64,000 bases of DNA from Euglena gracilis (Eukaryota; Euglenida; Euglenophyceae; Euglenales): NCBI GenBank assembly GCA_039621445.1, contig CP154955.1:4893284-4957283 (forward strand). Reading direction: 5' to 3'. The first letter of the stretch is position 1, and each line of letters begins with the position of its first letter. Shown one piece after another: positions 1-11,510 of this stretch. The notes beneath the pieces were generated by a model, which searched no databases, had not been told where the DNA came from, and worked only from the letters and a program-made list of their open reading frames with translations. The position numbers and the translations under genes were made by a program.

Positions 1-2220
1 CCTGGTCCGGGCTGGCTGGCAGCCTTTTGGAATCATCGATACCGTTGCTTTATGGTCCCGGAGGAGAGGAGTCACTTTGGCCACTCAAACCAGAATGGCT
101 CAGAATGAATGGGGTTTGGCCCAATTCTCTCAGCGCTTCGGACCTGTCTGCCCACTTTTAACCAATTTAGCCATTCCATTGAAAAAAATTCACGAGTTGC
201 ATAAAAAAACAGCCTGGTGACAGAAAGGAGATTTTAATGAGTGACCTTGGCGGGGTTTTTTTTCCTCGGCCCAGCCCCTTCGAAATCGCCCTCATACCAC
301 GTCATTTCTGACCACCTGCGCTGCAGTTCTGTAGCAAGAGGGCGTGTGACCAACCCCCTCTGAAAGGCCTGTGTGGGGGATATTGGAAATAATTGTGGTA
401 TGCATGGCAAACAGAGTGAATCAATCCCTCCGCATACCAATGCATCCCCTCGCCACAATTTGGTTGGTACAACTCCAGGGGGGGGGGTATTAATAGAATG
501 GCCAACAGTGCACACCCGGCACCGAAGGCACAAGAAAGGAAAAGAAAAGAAAGTTCGAGTATTCGCTTAAAAGGACGTGGATTTTGTGTCATTTCGGTGT
601 ATTGGCTGGTCACTGATTTTCAAATGAATGAGATTGGTCCATATTTGAAAACGCAGGGACCAGGGAGAAAGCCAAAAGCCAAAAAAAAAAACAAGTCAGT
701 TGCTCCAAAACGCCCCAGTCAAGGAAGGGGGATTGGACCCCCCTCATGAACCCGTGTTCGGAGCATCGCAGAACAGGGAGTCCGGCCTCAGGGGCGCCCT
801 GGCTGCGGGCGACTGGGGCGGGGGCCAAACGAACATTGCCGCCGAGGGGGGAGTCGGCAGTCGGGGTCGGGATCAGACCCCCGGGCATGGGAACTTGGGT
901 GGGTGGGGGGTAGACCATTGCTTACTGGCCCCGAGGGGGGGGAGGGGCACTTTCCACTTTCAAAAAACCAGACAGTCACTGTTAAAAACCAGTCACCTGC
1001 TTTCTTTGAGGGGGAGGGGGTTGCAACAACATAGGCCCTCAAAACTCAACGCAAATAAAGCACAAATAAAACACAAATAAAAGCAAAAAAAGACGCAAAA
1101 AAAAGCAAATTGATTGCAAAATCCGTCAGGAGCTCCCCCGGGATGTACACTTTCTGCTGGAGAGGGAAATATAAAATTTTTTCGGCTCCGTCAAGGCAAG
1201 TTTTTCATTTTGCATAAAAATATGCAATTTGTTGACCAAAAAAATGCAGAAAGGACAAAAAAATTGACAGATCCTTGGTCTCGGGGGAAAAGTAGGGGAA
1301 TAACAAGGAATTTTTCATTTTTTTTCGAAAAAATTATCCAGCAAAAATCGAAAAATCGCTGGGGAAAAAAACAACCACAAAAAGCAAATAAATGAAATGT
1401 TGCCAAAATTGAAAACTGCCAAAAAAGCAAAAAAAAAAAAGGGAAAGAAACACAGTTCAGTTTCCACCCCCTCTTTCCACCCAGGTTCACTTTGGCCACC
1501 CGGGCCAAAATGGCCTGAAATCAATTTTGGATTTTGGCCAAACACCGATGCCTTCCGGCGCCTTCGGCACCAGATGGCCACTTTCAGCCATTCCTGGCCA
1601 ACCCCCCCCCCCCGGGGGATCTGGAGACCTCCATTCACACAGACAAAGAGGGCCAGAGGCGGAAAACAGCGCCAGGCCAGAAGAGTGGATAAAAGGCACC
1701 GCAAACAACCACAGTGCACGCAGGTGGATCTGGAGCCAAAAACCAATCAGTCAGTTGCACCCCAGGGGGGTGGGCCAGGGATGGATGGGAAGCCTTGAGG
1801 GGGGGGGGGGCTGACCCCCCCTCCCGAGCCGGAGGGGGGGGGGGGGTCGGGCCCCCCCCCTCCTACCTCGAAACTGAGGGGGGCCGAAAATTTTTCGATT
1901 TCCTGGACGGGCAAAGGGCCAGAAATCGGGTCGAAAACGGTCAAAAATCCCTGATTTTTCTTTGAAAATCGATCCAAAAATGCTCAGTTTTTGAAATTTT
2001 TTGAACATTTTTTGGGGGGAAAACACCAACACATCAAAAAATGGGCAATATGGCCAGAAGTCAGCAAAAGGGGTGTTTTTGCTCATTTTCCGGCGCGCAA
2101 CGCCGGAAGAAAATCTTCTGCTATTTTTGGCACCTGTCAAGGAGGGGGGGGGTGGGGGTCCGGACCCCCCCCCAACATCTAGGGGGGGGGGTCCGGACCC
2201 CCCCCCTACCACCTTACCCC
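1..2220. other. Repeat-rich stretch without a supportable gene
   Basis: I see no coding region here that I can defend. Short ORFs are open in several frames because of A runs and C/G runs. The stretch contains a partial member of the TGACTGG family near 925-1040 (an ACCATTGCTTA word followed by two tracts ending in AGTCAC), a block at 1480-1600 whose reverse complement recurs near 56120-56200, a dispersed repeat at 1625-1735, and C/G-run foldback sequence at 1795-1870 and 2140-2250. Low-complexity A-rich DNA fills 1040-1440. Confidence 0.6.
1625..1735. repeat. Dispersed repeat, about 110 bp (copy 1; copy 2 at 44605-44725)
   Basis: The two copies align by eye over about 110 bp. Both contain the words ACAGCGCCAGGCCAGAAGA and GATAAAAGGCACC, followed by CCACAGTGCAC. 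They differ by substitutions and small indels. No open frame is conserved between them, so I treat the unit as a non-coding repeat. Confidence 0.7.
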
Positions 2221-2224
2221 CCAG

Positions 2225-2700
2225 GGGGGGGGGGGGGGGTTGTCGGGACCCCCCCCCCAAACCCCCCACAAAAATAAGACCCCCCCAAAAAATAAGACCC
2301 CCCCCTGGGCCGATCGAGCAAAAATCCAAAAATAAGACCCCCCCATAAATAAGACCCCCCTTGACGGCGCGAAGCGCCGGGGACGGTGAAAATTTTCCCT
2401 GAAAAATTACCAAAAACCCCAATTTCATACACAAAAAGGATGAAATTTCAAAAATCTCAGATTTTTGAAGTGCAAAAAACATGGTAAATGTCAAATTACA
2501 CCAATTTACACATGGCGCGAAGCGCCGAAGGAAAAATTTTAGCACTCTTGGGAACCTGAAAACTGGTGATTTTTTTTGGGCCCGGGTCGGTCAAGAAAAA
2601 ATCTAAAAATAAGACCCCCCCAAAAATAAGACCCCCCCTGGAGGCTTCCAGCAACGGACCCAAAAATAAGACCCGGGTCTTATTTTTGGGGGGGGGTTTA
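2225..2700. repeat. Foldback repeat family with AAATAAGACCCCCC ends (copy 1)
   Basis: Several AAAATAAGACCCCCC words line the left side, and an inverted pair CCCGGGTCTTATTTTTGGG ends the block near 2690. The interior carries two GGCGC-GAA-GCGCC hairpins (about 2365 and 2515) and the word CCAATTTACACATGGC. A second long copy at 43620-43935 shares the same order of words. Shorter relatives lie at 45010-45090 and 60540-60620, both with a CAGCAACGG word ahead of the AAATAA tract. I infer a non-autonomous mobile element family; no transposase is visible. Confidence 0.65.
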
Positions 2701-3039
2701 CAACCTACCTAAATAACGAAGGGCTTCCCATCCAACCCTGGGGTGGGCCAGACACACCTCAAGCAATGGTGTGGAGGGACCAAAGGTTCCCACTTCATAT
2801 TTACCTTCTGCCAAAACAGAGTGGAGAGTGCATTTTGATTCTTTTGAATAATGCTGCAAAAACCATCACATAAAGTCCTCCGACCGCCAAAAAATCTTCA
2901 TCCGTTGCGATCACCCATGCGTTGCCTTCATCATCACCTTCATCATCTTGTGTCATCACAAAAAAAACGTTCCAGTGTTCATTGGATGAAGAGGAGCGCC
3001 CTAGACGAAACCAACAAAAAAGTTCAAAGAAATACACAT

Positions 3040-3140
3040 TAATTAGGAATTTGCTGCTCAATTAGGAACCAAACAGCAAAAAATTGTCGCAAATTCCTAC
3101 TTTGACCCATTTTTGGACCGAAATACGGTTCCCGCCAATA
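3040..3140. repeat. Dispersed AATTAGGAAT repeat (copy 1; copy 2 at 34660-34755)
   Basis: Both copies read ATTAATTAGGAAT, then CTCAATTAGGAA, then CAAATTCCTA, then ATTTTTGGACC over about 95 bp. The inverted pair AATTAGGAAT / ATTCCTAATT gives the unit a foldback character. Similar words occur in the insert at 7330-7650 and around 31740 and 33420-33520. Confidence 0.65.
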
Positions 3141-3154
3141 TGGCCAGCCGTGCC

Positions 3155-3777
3155 CTACTCGCCGCAGCCAACCAGCGCGGCAGCCTGGGTCGGATCTGCC
3201 TCTGGCTCCTCTGCTGGCGTCGGAGGGCTGGAGTCCTCTTTCTCCGGGACGAGGACAGTGAACCGGGGGGAGGCGCGGGGGGTGCGGAAGCTGAGGTTGC
3301 TGCTCAGCTCGGAGGGGGTCGGTGGGCGCAGCGGCCTTGACAGGGGGGGGGGGATTTGAATGCGAGTTACGTTTGAGGTGGAAATGCATGAGCCTGGAAG
3401 CAGAGGAAGGGCGTTTGACCCAATGGCAACAAAAAGTGCACACAAAAAATAAGGACAAAAAGTGTTGGAGGTCAAAAGAGACAAATTCCGATGAACTGTC
3501 CTAAAAGAAGAACGTGAAAAGATTGAAGGCACCGCAACAGACACTTATCCAACTGCTTCAATCATGTCACCTCGGGGTCCAAAAGCAGACACAGAACAAA
3601 TCAAAGAAAGCAAGGTTGGACTGCAACACCACACCAGTTGCTATCAGGCCAGTGCAGCGGCAAACAAACAGTGTACTGAGAGGAGGACGGCTCCACGGAC
3701 TCCTGCGGGTCGCACTCGACCGCCAAGGCTTCCCCGCCCGGCTCCAATTCCGTGGAGAGGGGGGGCAGTTTATAGGG
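3155..3777 (-). CDS. C-terminal two exons of a host-type protein of unknown function
   Basis: Two blocks on the minus strand have strong C/G bias at third codon positions and join in phase. The upstream exon (3777-3677) follows a possible acceptor CCGGCCAG and ends TCTCA before GTACAC. The downstream exon (3335-3155) follows a C-rich tract and AAG and ends in TAG. Splicing out 341 bp (3336-3676) puts the split codon CA+G in frame. The readable C terminus is about 93 residues, acidic and rich in Pro, Ser and Glu (for example PEKEDSSPPTPAEEPEADPT), so it looks disordered. I recognise no domain. Upstream exons would lie to the right, but a stop at 3808-3810 closes this frame and I could not trace them. 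Confidence 0.55.
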
Positions 3778-4004
3778 CTGGCCGGCACCAAGGGAGTGCG
3801 CCGACAGTCAGAGCCCTGTTACTGCATTGCCCATCTGGAAAACAGCCTGTCTGAAAAAAGCCTGAAAAAAAGCCTGTCTGCAAAAAAGCAAGAGGAATAA
3901 AAAAAAATAAATAACAACAGGTCATAAAATAATAGTATATACATAAATAATAACAATAAAAATTGAATGCCATTGTGAAAGTAACTAAAAATAACAAATA
4001 AATA

Positions 4005-4205
4005 CGATATAACAATACAATACGACACTACAATACTACAATACATACAATACAATACATACAATACAATACAATACAATACAATACAATACAAGACAGA
4101 CAATACAATACAATACAATACAATACAATACAATACAATACAATACAATACAATACAAATACAACACAATACAATACAGTACAATATGATATACTATAAT
4201 ATAAT
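4005..4205. repeat. ACAAT pentanucleotide microsatellite
   Basis: About 200 bp of nearly pure ACAAT repeats with occasional single-base interruptions. Because the unit is five bases long, it opens long frames on the minus strand (repeating Tyr-Cys-Ile-Val-Leu), which should not be read as genes. Confidence 0.95.
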
Positions 4206-4529
4206 ATACCCCCCCCAATTAGAAGCCCCCTGGGGCGAGTGGTCGGGGCAGGTAATGGGTACCCTTGTGTGCGGCCCAAAAACTTTTGGCGCTTCGTGCC
4301 GGGTGTAAAAAGCCAGGCCATTTGGATTTTGTATTTTGGAAATTACTTTTTTATGTGCCAAACGTCCTCTGTCCCTCTCTCACCAAATGGTTCAAGAAAC
4401 CAAAAAGATTGGGGGGGGTTGAAGGGCCCGGTTGCCAACTGGGTAAGTAGGGTGTTCAGCCGGGGACCCCGGAAGGCGCAGGGGGGGGGTCATTGGGGGG
4501 GGGGGGGGGGGGGTTAATGGGATAGGGAA

Positions 4530-5545
4530 AAAACATGACAGAAAGATAATAAATATATATAAATAATATGACAATAACATAGAAAAATAACAGACCATAC
4601 CATACCACCATACCATGACAGGAAATCACATAACAGAAAGGCGCAAACAGGACAGAACAGGGCAGAACAGGACAGAACAGAACAGAACAGAAGAACAGAA
4701 CAGAACAGACAGGAACAGAACAGAACATACATAACAGAACAGAACAGAACAGAACAGAACGGAAGGAAACGGAACGGAACGAAGGCAACAGTAGAAGGGA
4801 AAGAAAAGAAGAGAAGACAAATAAGAAGAGAACAAGAGAAGGGAAGAGAAGAGAATAGAAGAGAAGAGAAGAGAAGAGAGGAGAAGAGAAAAGAAGAAAA
4901 GAGAGAAGAGAAGAGAAAGAAGACAAGAGAAGAAGAGAAGAGAAGGGGAGAGAAGAAGAGAAGAGAAGAGAAGAGAGAGAGAAGAGAAGAGAATAGAGAG
5001 AAGAGAAGAGAAGAGAAGGGGAAGAGAAGAGAAGAGAAGAGAAGAGAAGACAAGAGAAGAGAAGACAAGAGAAGGGAAGAGAAGAGAAGAGAAGAGAAGA
5101 GAAGAAAGAGAGGAGAAGAGAAAAGAAGAGAAGAGAGAGAAGAGACAAGAGAGACAGAGAATAAAGAAATAAGGGGAGAGAATAGAGAAAAGAGAGAGAA
5201 GAGAAGAGAAGAAGAGAAGAGAAGAGGAAGAGAAGAGAAGAGAATAGAAGAAGAGATAAGAGAAGGAAGAGAAATATAGAAGAGAAGAGAATAGAAGAGA
5301 AGAGAGAGAAGAGAAGAAAGGAAAGAAGATAAAGAATAGAAGAGAATAAGAGAAGTAATAAGAATATAATATAATATAATATAATACAATATAAGAGAAT
5401 ATTAATACATAACATAACATAAGATAATATTAGAGAATATAATATAATATAATATAATATAATAGATATGAATAATCTATATATCCTATAATACAATACA
5501 ATACAATATAATACAATATAATATAATATAATATAACACAATAAA
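4530..5545. repeat. Composite satellite: ACAGA, then GAGAA purine tract, then ATAAT
   Basis: Three simple repeats follow one another: ACAGA/GAACA units (about 4625-4790), an almost pure purine GAGAA/GAAGA tract (about 4790-5360), and ATAAT/ACAAT units (about 5365-5540). The minus-strand frame stays open for up to 361 codons of Leu, Ser and Phe only because the repeats lack stop triplets; it is not a gene. A 500-bp purine tract of this kind can adopt triplex DNA. Confidence 0.95.
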
Positions 5546-5835
5546 GCATTTTTTGGAGGTTGTTTTTTTTACTGCCCAGTTTGAGATTTGTGTCCTCAAA
5601 GTAGAAAATGTTCATCTGGTTCCCTCCATTTCCCCTGGCTTTGGAGCACTCCACACCCAAACAAGCCTCAAACAAGGGTTGGAGCGGCTGAAAATTTGGG
5701 GGGAGAAACTTTCAAACGGGTCGCCATTTCCTGATTTTGGATGAGAAAATAGGGGAGGGACTTTCAACCGGGGAAAACCATCAGGCGGTTGTTGTGCTAA
5801 CCCAGCCACCACCGAAAATAAAAACGTCCACCCAG

Positions 5836-6065
5836 GGCTGTACGGGAAGGCCTGGTGGGGGGGACGACCCCCCCACCCGGGAGCTGGGGGGTCGACACCC
5901 CCCCCACCCACCACAGCCTTTTCAAAGATTTTTTTACCAAATTTTCTTGGCGCCACAGGTGCCAGAAAAAAATTTGGGGGTCTCCCGGAAATACAGGAGG
6001 AGGTGGTGTGGAGAGGGTCGACCCCCCCCACCCACCACCCTGGCTGTTTGGTGGATACCCTGCAG
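5836..6065 (+). repeat. Dispersed 230-bp foldback repeat (inverted copy at 63228-63450)
   Basis: The block begins CAGGGCTGTACGGGAAGGCC and contains two C-run words, CGACCCCCCCACC and TCGACCCCCCCCACC, then ends in CCACCCTGGCTGTTTGG. The reverse complement of 63228-63450 shows the same words in the same order, including CAGGGCTGCACGGGAAGGCC. Shorter fragments of the first word occur near 1770, 2725, 43160 and 45460. I infer a mobile repeat. Confidence 0.7.
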
Positions 6066-6119
6066 ATACCGCCCCCAAAAAAACACCCCCCACCGGATTT
6101 TTGGGGGAAATACAAAAGA

Positions 6120-7060
6120 TTGACCCCCTAAAACTGTGAAAATTCTCCCCAAAAAGTGATTTTTTTTGGCATTTTTTGATTTTTGTCCCTTTTGCGTGCG
6201 TTAAATTTTGTCATTTTTGACACATTTTTTGCTCACTGCCAAAACTCGCCCTCCTTTAACCTATTATTGGACCCTCCCAAGACTTCGGTCTAATTTCTTG
6301 AAGCAAAAATCCAAAAGAAGACAACCAAAAAAAAAAAACAACCCTTGGATTTTCAGCAACAGGCCCCAAAAATAGATTGTGTTTTCTGATTTTAAATGAT
6401 TTGTGATTTCTGAAAACATGGTCATTACGTGATTTTGTGTGATCTTGCATGCCACCTTTCAAAATACTTGTTCCATATCAGTTGAGATAGGGGTCATGCA
6501 AGCGCATTTTGAAAACATAACCAGCTTTTCCCAATTCGACCTTCTAGCACTTATAGCCAGTTTTCACCCCCCCCCCTCCCAAGGACCGAGTGTTGGGGGT
6601 CCTGGGGGGTCCTGGGAGGGGTCTAGAGGGGTCCTTGGGGACCATGACCCTTCTGGCTTTTTGTTGGGAGCAGGGCTCTGCTCCTCAAGCTTCCATGACT
6701 GCTGTCAGAATCATAAGAGGCAGCTTTGAGGCAAACACAGCCCATTAGTGTGAAAGAAAGGCTGCAGAAATGTGAGAGGGAACACGACAGATACGTCTCG
6801 ACTGACACCATGTGTTGCTCCCCGGACGACGCTGTTTTTCAGCGTGCTTAAAAAAAAAAAAGAGGTTCAAGGTTTTCGGCAAAGAAACACATTTTCGACA
6901 CGCTTTTTGTTTGCCCCCCCAGGAGACACATTGCAGCAAATATCTGCAGCTTTGATGGCTTTTGTCGCGGAACAGCTGTCCGCAGCCACAGCCACAGCTG
7001 CAAGAGGACATGATGACCAAAGCTGGCACTTCGTTTTCCACGAAGTCAGAAGAATAAAAG
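6120..7060. other. No gene recognised
   Basis: This stretch holds A/T runs, a C-run and G-rich segment at 6565-6640, and short open frames on both strands without recognisable domains or third-position bias. Nothing here can be annotated with support. Confidence 0.5.
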
Positions 7061-7244
7061 TGTCATGACAGTGAGTTATTCCCATCCCCTCTATGAGCTC
7101 GGGGAGGTCCGAATCCAATGCGTCCGAATCCATCGCCATCACGGTACAGAACCTGGTCAGGAAGCTGGACCCCAGGGGGAACTGGGCGGTCCTTCAGGTA
7201 GATCTGAAGAACGCCTTCAATACCCTCGACCGCACCGTCATGCT

Positions 7245-7655
7245 CCAAGGGGGGTGTCTGGGACGCGGGGGGGGGGGGGGGGGGACGCGGGGGGGGGGAC
7301 GCGGGGGGGGGGCGGGGGGAAGACACCATTTTTGGGACGGTGAAATTAGGAATTTGCTGCGAGAAATTTTTAGCCAAATTAGGATTCTACCACAACAAAT
7401 TAGGACAAACCCACCCCAAATTAGGAATCACCCACCACAAGTTAGGAATCACCCACAGTTGAAAAGCGCGGGTGTGCGCGTCTGCGCCTCTTGGGGGTGT
7501 CTCCCCCGCGTCCCCCCCGCGTCCCCCCCTCCCCGCGTCCCCCCCGCGTCCCATTTTGGAACCAAATTTTTGTTCTCGAGACAGCCAAATTCAAGAGGCT
7601 GATTCCTAATTTCAGGCAAATTTGAGGTTGGTGATTCCTAATTCTATTTGCGGTT
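7245..7655. mobile_element. G-run foldback insert inside the reverse transcriptase
   Basis: The insert starts just after the VDLKNAFN motif block. The left arm repeats GGGACGCGGGGG several times (7258-7318); the right arm (7495-7552) carries the inverted CCCCCGCGTCCC words. The loop contains four AATTAGGA/AGGAATCACC words, and a further CCTAATT segment follows at 7600-7645. Reverse transcriptase sequence resumes around 7655, so this DNA is foreign to the gene. I could not define a target duplication. Confidence 0.6.
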
Positions 7656-9324
7656 CGCGTATGGCCAACTGGCGCACTTGTTCAGCGAGAGGGGCGAGTG
7701 ATGTCGTCCACAAGGGGCACGCACCAAGGCTGCCCTCTGGGGCCCATTGGCTTCGCGGTTGGGCTACACACCATAGCCGAAACAATCGGACAACAGGCCG
7801 AACTGCTCTGGTCCTCCTGGTACCTCGACGACGGGATATGATCAGCGAACCTCTGGTGTTCCAGCAGTTCCTAGATTTTCTCCGCGTTGAAGGCGAACGC
7901 CCCGGCCTCCAACTGAACCTGCCCAAGTGTGTGGCCTGGGGCCCTGCCGCCGGCGCCATCCCAGCCCGGGAGCACCTTCAACATGTGCCCTGGGCGACGA
8001 CTCGGCATCACCATGCTCGGGCTGCCCGGTTGACTTTCCAACCACAACAGGCCACACATCAGCGGCCTGGGTGGAGGCTACAGCCAAAATTGTGAAAGCC
8101 GCAGACTTGGTCACCTCAGTAAACAGACCCCCAGCTCGCTCACCACCTCCTTCGGTCTTGCCTGGGTGGCTGTAAGGTCAACCACCTCCTGCGGGCATCC
8201 GACTCCTACGAGGCTCAGGGGGAGGTCACTCGATGCGGGGGGGGAAACTATTTTCGGTGCCTTTGAAGACATCCTCGGACAGGCGCTCAGCGCGGAACAA
8301 CGACAACAAGCGCCCTACCCCTCTCCAACGGGGGATGCGGGCTCCGCATCCCAGTGCCTGCCAGGGCGCTGCCCGCACCGCGGCTTTGTGCCAGTACTAC
8401 ACCCACGGACACAAAAAATTCGCATGCCCCGCATACGCAGCAGCGTCTGCCAGACTTTGCTAGCAGCCACCAATTGACTGCGCGCTAGGGCAGCACCCCG
8501 AGAGCCAACGGCTAATTACCACTGCGTCCTTCGCCTCCGCCTCCAAAATGCCCAGCAGCCCAGACGCTCGCACCACGCTGGCCTTCACCTCCCACCTCGA
8601 GACCAGCCCCCGCCTAATGAACACGCATGGCATCGCAGGTGATGGCTGGCACCCAGAGGCTCCGCCAAGAACACGGGCAGACTCCGCCTCGGGCTGAAGC
8701 CATCCCAAGACCCACTCAGCCGGACATGGGAGGCTGAGAACCAACGTCCCACGAGATGGCTTTGGAACCTTCGCCACCACGAAGACAACCGCACACAGCC
8801 AACGGATGGCAACCAACGGCATACGGCTGCATAACGCACACGGGCTCACGTTGCCGAGGACTCAGCCGGACACGAGAGGCCTGCTCACCGCATGCCGCCA
8901 CCGCCAACAAGACGCCGTCCAATTCGCTCCTCCTCTGTCCAGTGTCCAAAACCCCCCCCCCAACCAACCGGACCTCTCTCACCGACGCCTGTTGCTCGCC
9001 ACATGGCAGGATGGTAAGCCAACGGCCATAGACATCACCGTCGCGCACGGCTGGCAAGCAGCGGAGAGGAGCGGCTGCAGGGAGCGCTAGAGGACCTTTC
9101 TTAAACGACAAGAGCAGGCAAAGCACACCAAGTACGACATCCCATGTCGCAACGGCGGCTGGTCGTTCGCCACGCTAGCCATGGGCACGTGGGGTGTGAA
9201 CTGGGCCCGGAGAGCACCAAGATACTTGAAAGGATGATGAAGAGGAACAACGCCTGGGATCAGGGCGATAACGTGACCCACGCCACTTGGCACACCACCC
9301 CGGGAGCGGTGTGGCCCCCCTGGC

Positions 9325-9472
9325 GCCAATTGGGGGGGGGGGGGGTTTACTCAATTTACCCTACCCGTCCATGGGTCCATGGGTAACCCCCCCCTAATTA
9401 TCGCCCCCAAGGGGGGGGGCGACAATTAGGGGGGTGACATATAGGAGGGGGGGGTGTCACGTTATACGCTCC
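9325..9472. mobile_element. G-run foldback, CAATTAGGGGG family (copy 1)
   Basis: The element shares TACTCAATTTACCC, TCCATGGGTCCATGGGTA, CCCCTAATTRTCG and GACATATAGG...CACGTTA with 35088-35212, in the same order. The left side begins in a G run and the right side ends GTGTCACGTTA. It lies near the C-terminal end of the reverse transcriptase: leucine-rich sequence resembling the tail of such proteins resumes at about 9470. A relative in the opposite orientation is at 14460-14580. Confidence 0.65.
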
Positions 9473-9764
9473 GCACGACAGGCTGAAAGCTATATCAGCT
9501 GCTGGCGTTGGCCCTGTTCGGCCAAGTGGCACAGATGCTGCGCCCCAAGCACTTCCTTCGTTGATCACTCTGGCTAACACCAACTGAAACGTGGCACTCC
9601 CGTCTATTGAAGTCCGCCCCAACGCGCCCGAAGCACGGCAGGAGTCGGACCCGAAACAACGCCGAAGGGACGACACCCTGCAACCTCGGTCCATCATACT
9701 ACGAAGAGGCACGCCCCAGTGCTGCCCCATGATGGCCATCATGACACATGATGCGCGGTGGGCC

Positions 9765-9902
9765 GCCGGCCGGGCCGGGCCGCCGGGCCGCCGGCCGGGC
9801 CGGGCCGGGCCGGGCTGCCGGGCCGCCGGGCCGCTGGCCGGGCCGGGCTGCCGGCCGGGCCGAGCCGCCGGCCGGGCCGGGCCGCCGGGCCGCCGGGGTG
9901 GT
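9765..9902. repeat. GC-only tandem repeat (GGCCGGGCCGCCG-type units)
   Basis: About 135 bp made almost entirely of G and C, in short repeating words GCCGGGCC and GCCGCCGG. It forms the left GC-rich arm of the inverted-repeat-bounded segment. All three plus frames stay open here, giving low-complexity Arg/Gly/Pro/Ala sequence, which I do not call coding. Confidence 0.9.
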
Positions 9903-10149
9903 CTCCCAAAGTGCTCAGCTCGACGTCACACCCTGGTCGCTAAGCTCTTATCTCTTTAGAGTAAGAGCAAAGCTACACCGGGGGCTGGAGGGGGGGTAGA
10001 CCCCCACCCCCCCCCCCCGCCCCCCCCCGCCCCCACCCCCCCCCTGGGTAGGTCCGGACACCCGAGGATTATCGATGTGATTGGATTTCCTGGCCCCCAA
10101 ACTGAATAGCCTATAGGTTAGGGGACGATCCCTAGTTTCTCCAGAGCCC

Positions 10150-10860
10150 TTAGGTTACCCGCAACTCCCCGCCAGTCCAGAGATGTGGCCCGAGCAAAAA
10201 AAGGTGTCTACCGTTTTTATTTCGGGGAAATTGCAAGGTCATTTTGGGGTCAGCAGCTGCATCAGGAATGCGGTGTGGTTGAGGCCTTGCTAATTTGTTA
10301 CAAATCTCCAACACAAATGCCATGAACCACAGAGAAGGAATGGCAGGGATTGGGCCCACCATCTGGTCCGGGAAGAGGTCGTGGCAGATGTGGAACTGCA
10401 GCATTGCCAAGCACAGGTTGGAGGTGGAGCAATTTTGAAAAAAAAACAAAAATCCATCTGACTAACAAACTCGTCCAGCAAAATGACCTCTTCTCGGTCA
10501 TAGTCATCGAACAACACGGTTCCACGTGATCCATCACCCATGAGTGGGTCATCGACATCGTCCGGACCGAAGACGACACAGGCCATTCTGGTCTTCCCTG
10601 TCCCAGCGTCACCATACAGAACTACACCTTGTGCTTCCCAATTTTCCTAGAGAGCAACTTCAGCCAGTGCCTCTTGGATGACGGGTGAATGCTTGGAAGT
10701 GATCCTGCAACAGCTCCTCCATTTTAGCATTGTGCTTGACCTCTTCCAAGTCTGTACCCTTGCCTTGTGAGGGCGTGTGAAAATCTTCTGAGACCTCGGC
10801 ATTGGGTCATCCCCTTCGGGATCAAAACTGATTGACAAAGCGGGATTGCACTGCCACCGC
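10150..10860 (-). pseudogene. Broken Rep-like protein with SF3-type helicase motifs
   Basis: On the minus strand a Walker A motif GDAGTGKT (10613-10590) is followed about 30 residues later by FDDYDREE and the Walker B motif VILLDEF (10487-10467). Ahead of Walker A, in another frame, lie a TDLEEV word (10755-10738) and an HFQAF word (10701-10687). This order (DLEEV, HF..F, Walker A, Y.xEE, Walker B) matches Rep helicases of CRESS-DNA viruses and related plasmids. At least one frameshift separates the DLEEV part from Walker A, and the region after Walker B also loses frame at a T run. No endonuclease motifs were found upstream. It is most simply an old integrated Rep gene. A cellular P-loop ATPase is the alternative, but the DLEEV and HF words make that less likely. 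Confidence 0.6.
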
Positions 10861-10899
10861 TTCTTCTCCATCTCCTGCCTGCGGTCGCGCACCTGTTAT

Positions 10900-11510
10900 G
10901 GGCATGCATCTCTCTAATATTGCTAAAAAAAAAGACAGAAAATCAAAAAAGATGCATGTACGTGTCAGCACTTCAGCGGCTGGGAGCAGGCTCTTTCGGC
11001 AAAACAAAAAATGTGGAAAAAAGAAACCTGTTTGCCCTTTTGACCAGCGTCTCCTCCGCGGCCTTCTTTCGGACAGACACAGCAGAAAACAAGAGCTGTG
11101 GAGGAAAAAAATGCAAAGCACCAAGAGGCAAGAGCCGACTGAATGCAGATGTCAATTGCATCAGAGGGGGCCAGAGCAAGGCACATGCACAAAAAATATG
11201 CATGTCTGGGAATGCTGTGGAATGCTTGATTATACCTTTCCAGAAAGCATGCAAATCAGGTATTGGGGTGGAAACTTTGTGGACTTGTCACCAAAACAAC
11301 AAGCACCAAAAGTAAACATCTTAGGTTTCCTCAAAAAACTGGATTAAAAAAAACATTTTTTTCAGAAAAAACTGAAAAAAAACTAAAAAAAAAAAAACTG
11401 CAAAAAACTGCAAAAAGACCAAAACGTGAAAACTGCAAAAAAAAACTGCAAAAACTGCACGGTGCTATTTTTCCACCTAAAAAACATCAAAAACTGCACG
11501 GTGCATATGC
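10900..11510 (+). repeat. Dispersed element with (AAAAACTGC)n tail (copy A; copy B at 54004-54979)
   Basis: From about 11120 the sequence matches the reverse complement of 53995-54470: both contain GACTGAATGCAGATG, GGAATG..TTGATTAT, CCAGAAAGCATGCAAATCAG and GTCACCAAAACAACAAGCACC, then an A-rich tail with repeated AAAAACTGC, ending TGCACGGTGCATA. Copy A lacks about 105 bp that copy B has after GGTATTGGGGTGGAA. Short frames in both copies encode the same peptides (MHVWEC, PESMQIRYWGG), so the family may once have coded for a small protein. I do not recognise it. Confidence 0.65.

Larger units (their letters stand above)
7093..9590 (+). pseudogene. C-terminal half of a non-LTR-type reverse transcriptase, frameshifted and interrupted
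   Basis: Reverse transcriptase motifs appear in order on the plus strand but in different frames. VDLKNAFN (7198-7221) is the first catalytic-aspartate motif, an Ala-Tyr-Gly segment and an LGF-type segment follow at about 7655-7760, and YLDDG (7821-7835) is the YxDD catalytic motif. Next come a leucine-rich thumb-like stretch (to about 8460) and, near 9000-9042, the segment WQDGKPTAIDITV. That last segment looks like the C-terminal domain of related retroelement proteins and is compatible with a PD-(D/E)XK-like fold, which I infer from the pattern only. The frame changes several times and stops occur, so it cannot be translated as one protein. Two foldback inserts interrupt it (about 7245-7650 and 9325-9472). 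A complementary N-terminal half lies at 13790-14454 on the other strand. Confidence 0.75.

Noticed and set aside
1751-2545. 264-codon minus-strand frame rich in Gly and Pro
   Set aside because: It runs through C/G-run foldback sequence and A runs; copy 2 of that repeat (43620-43935) does not keep the frame.
4456-5541. 361-codon minus-strand frame of Leu/Ser/Phe
   Set aside because: It is the translation of pentanucleotide and purine satellites, which lack stop triplets on that strand.
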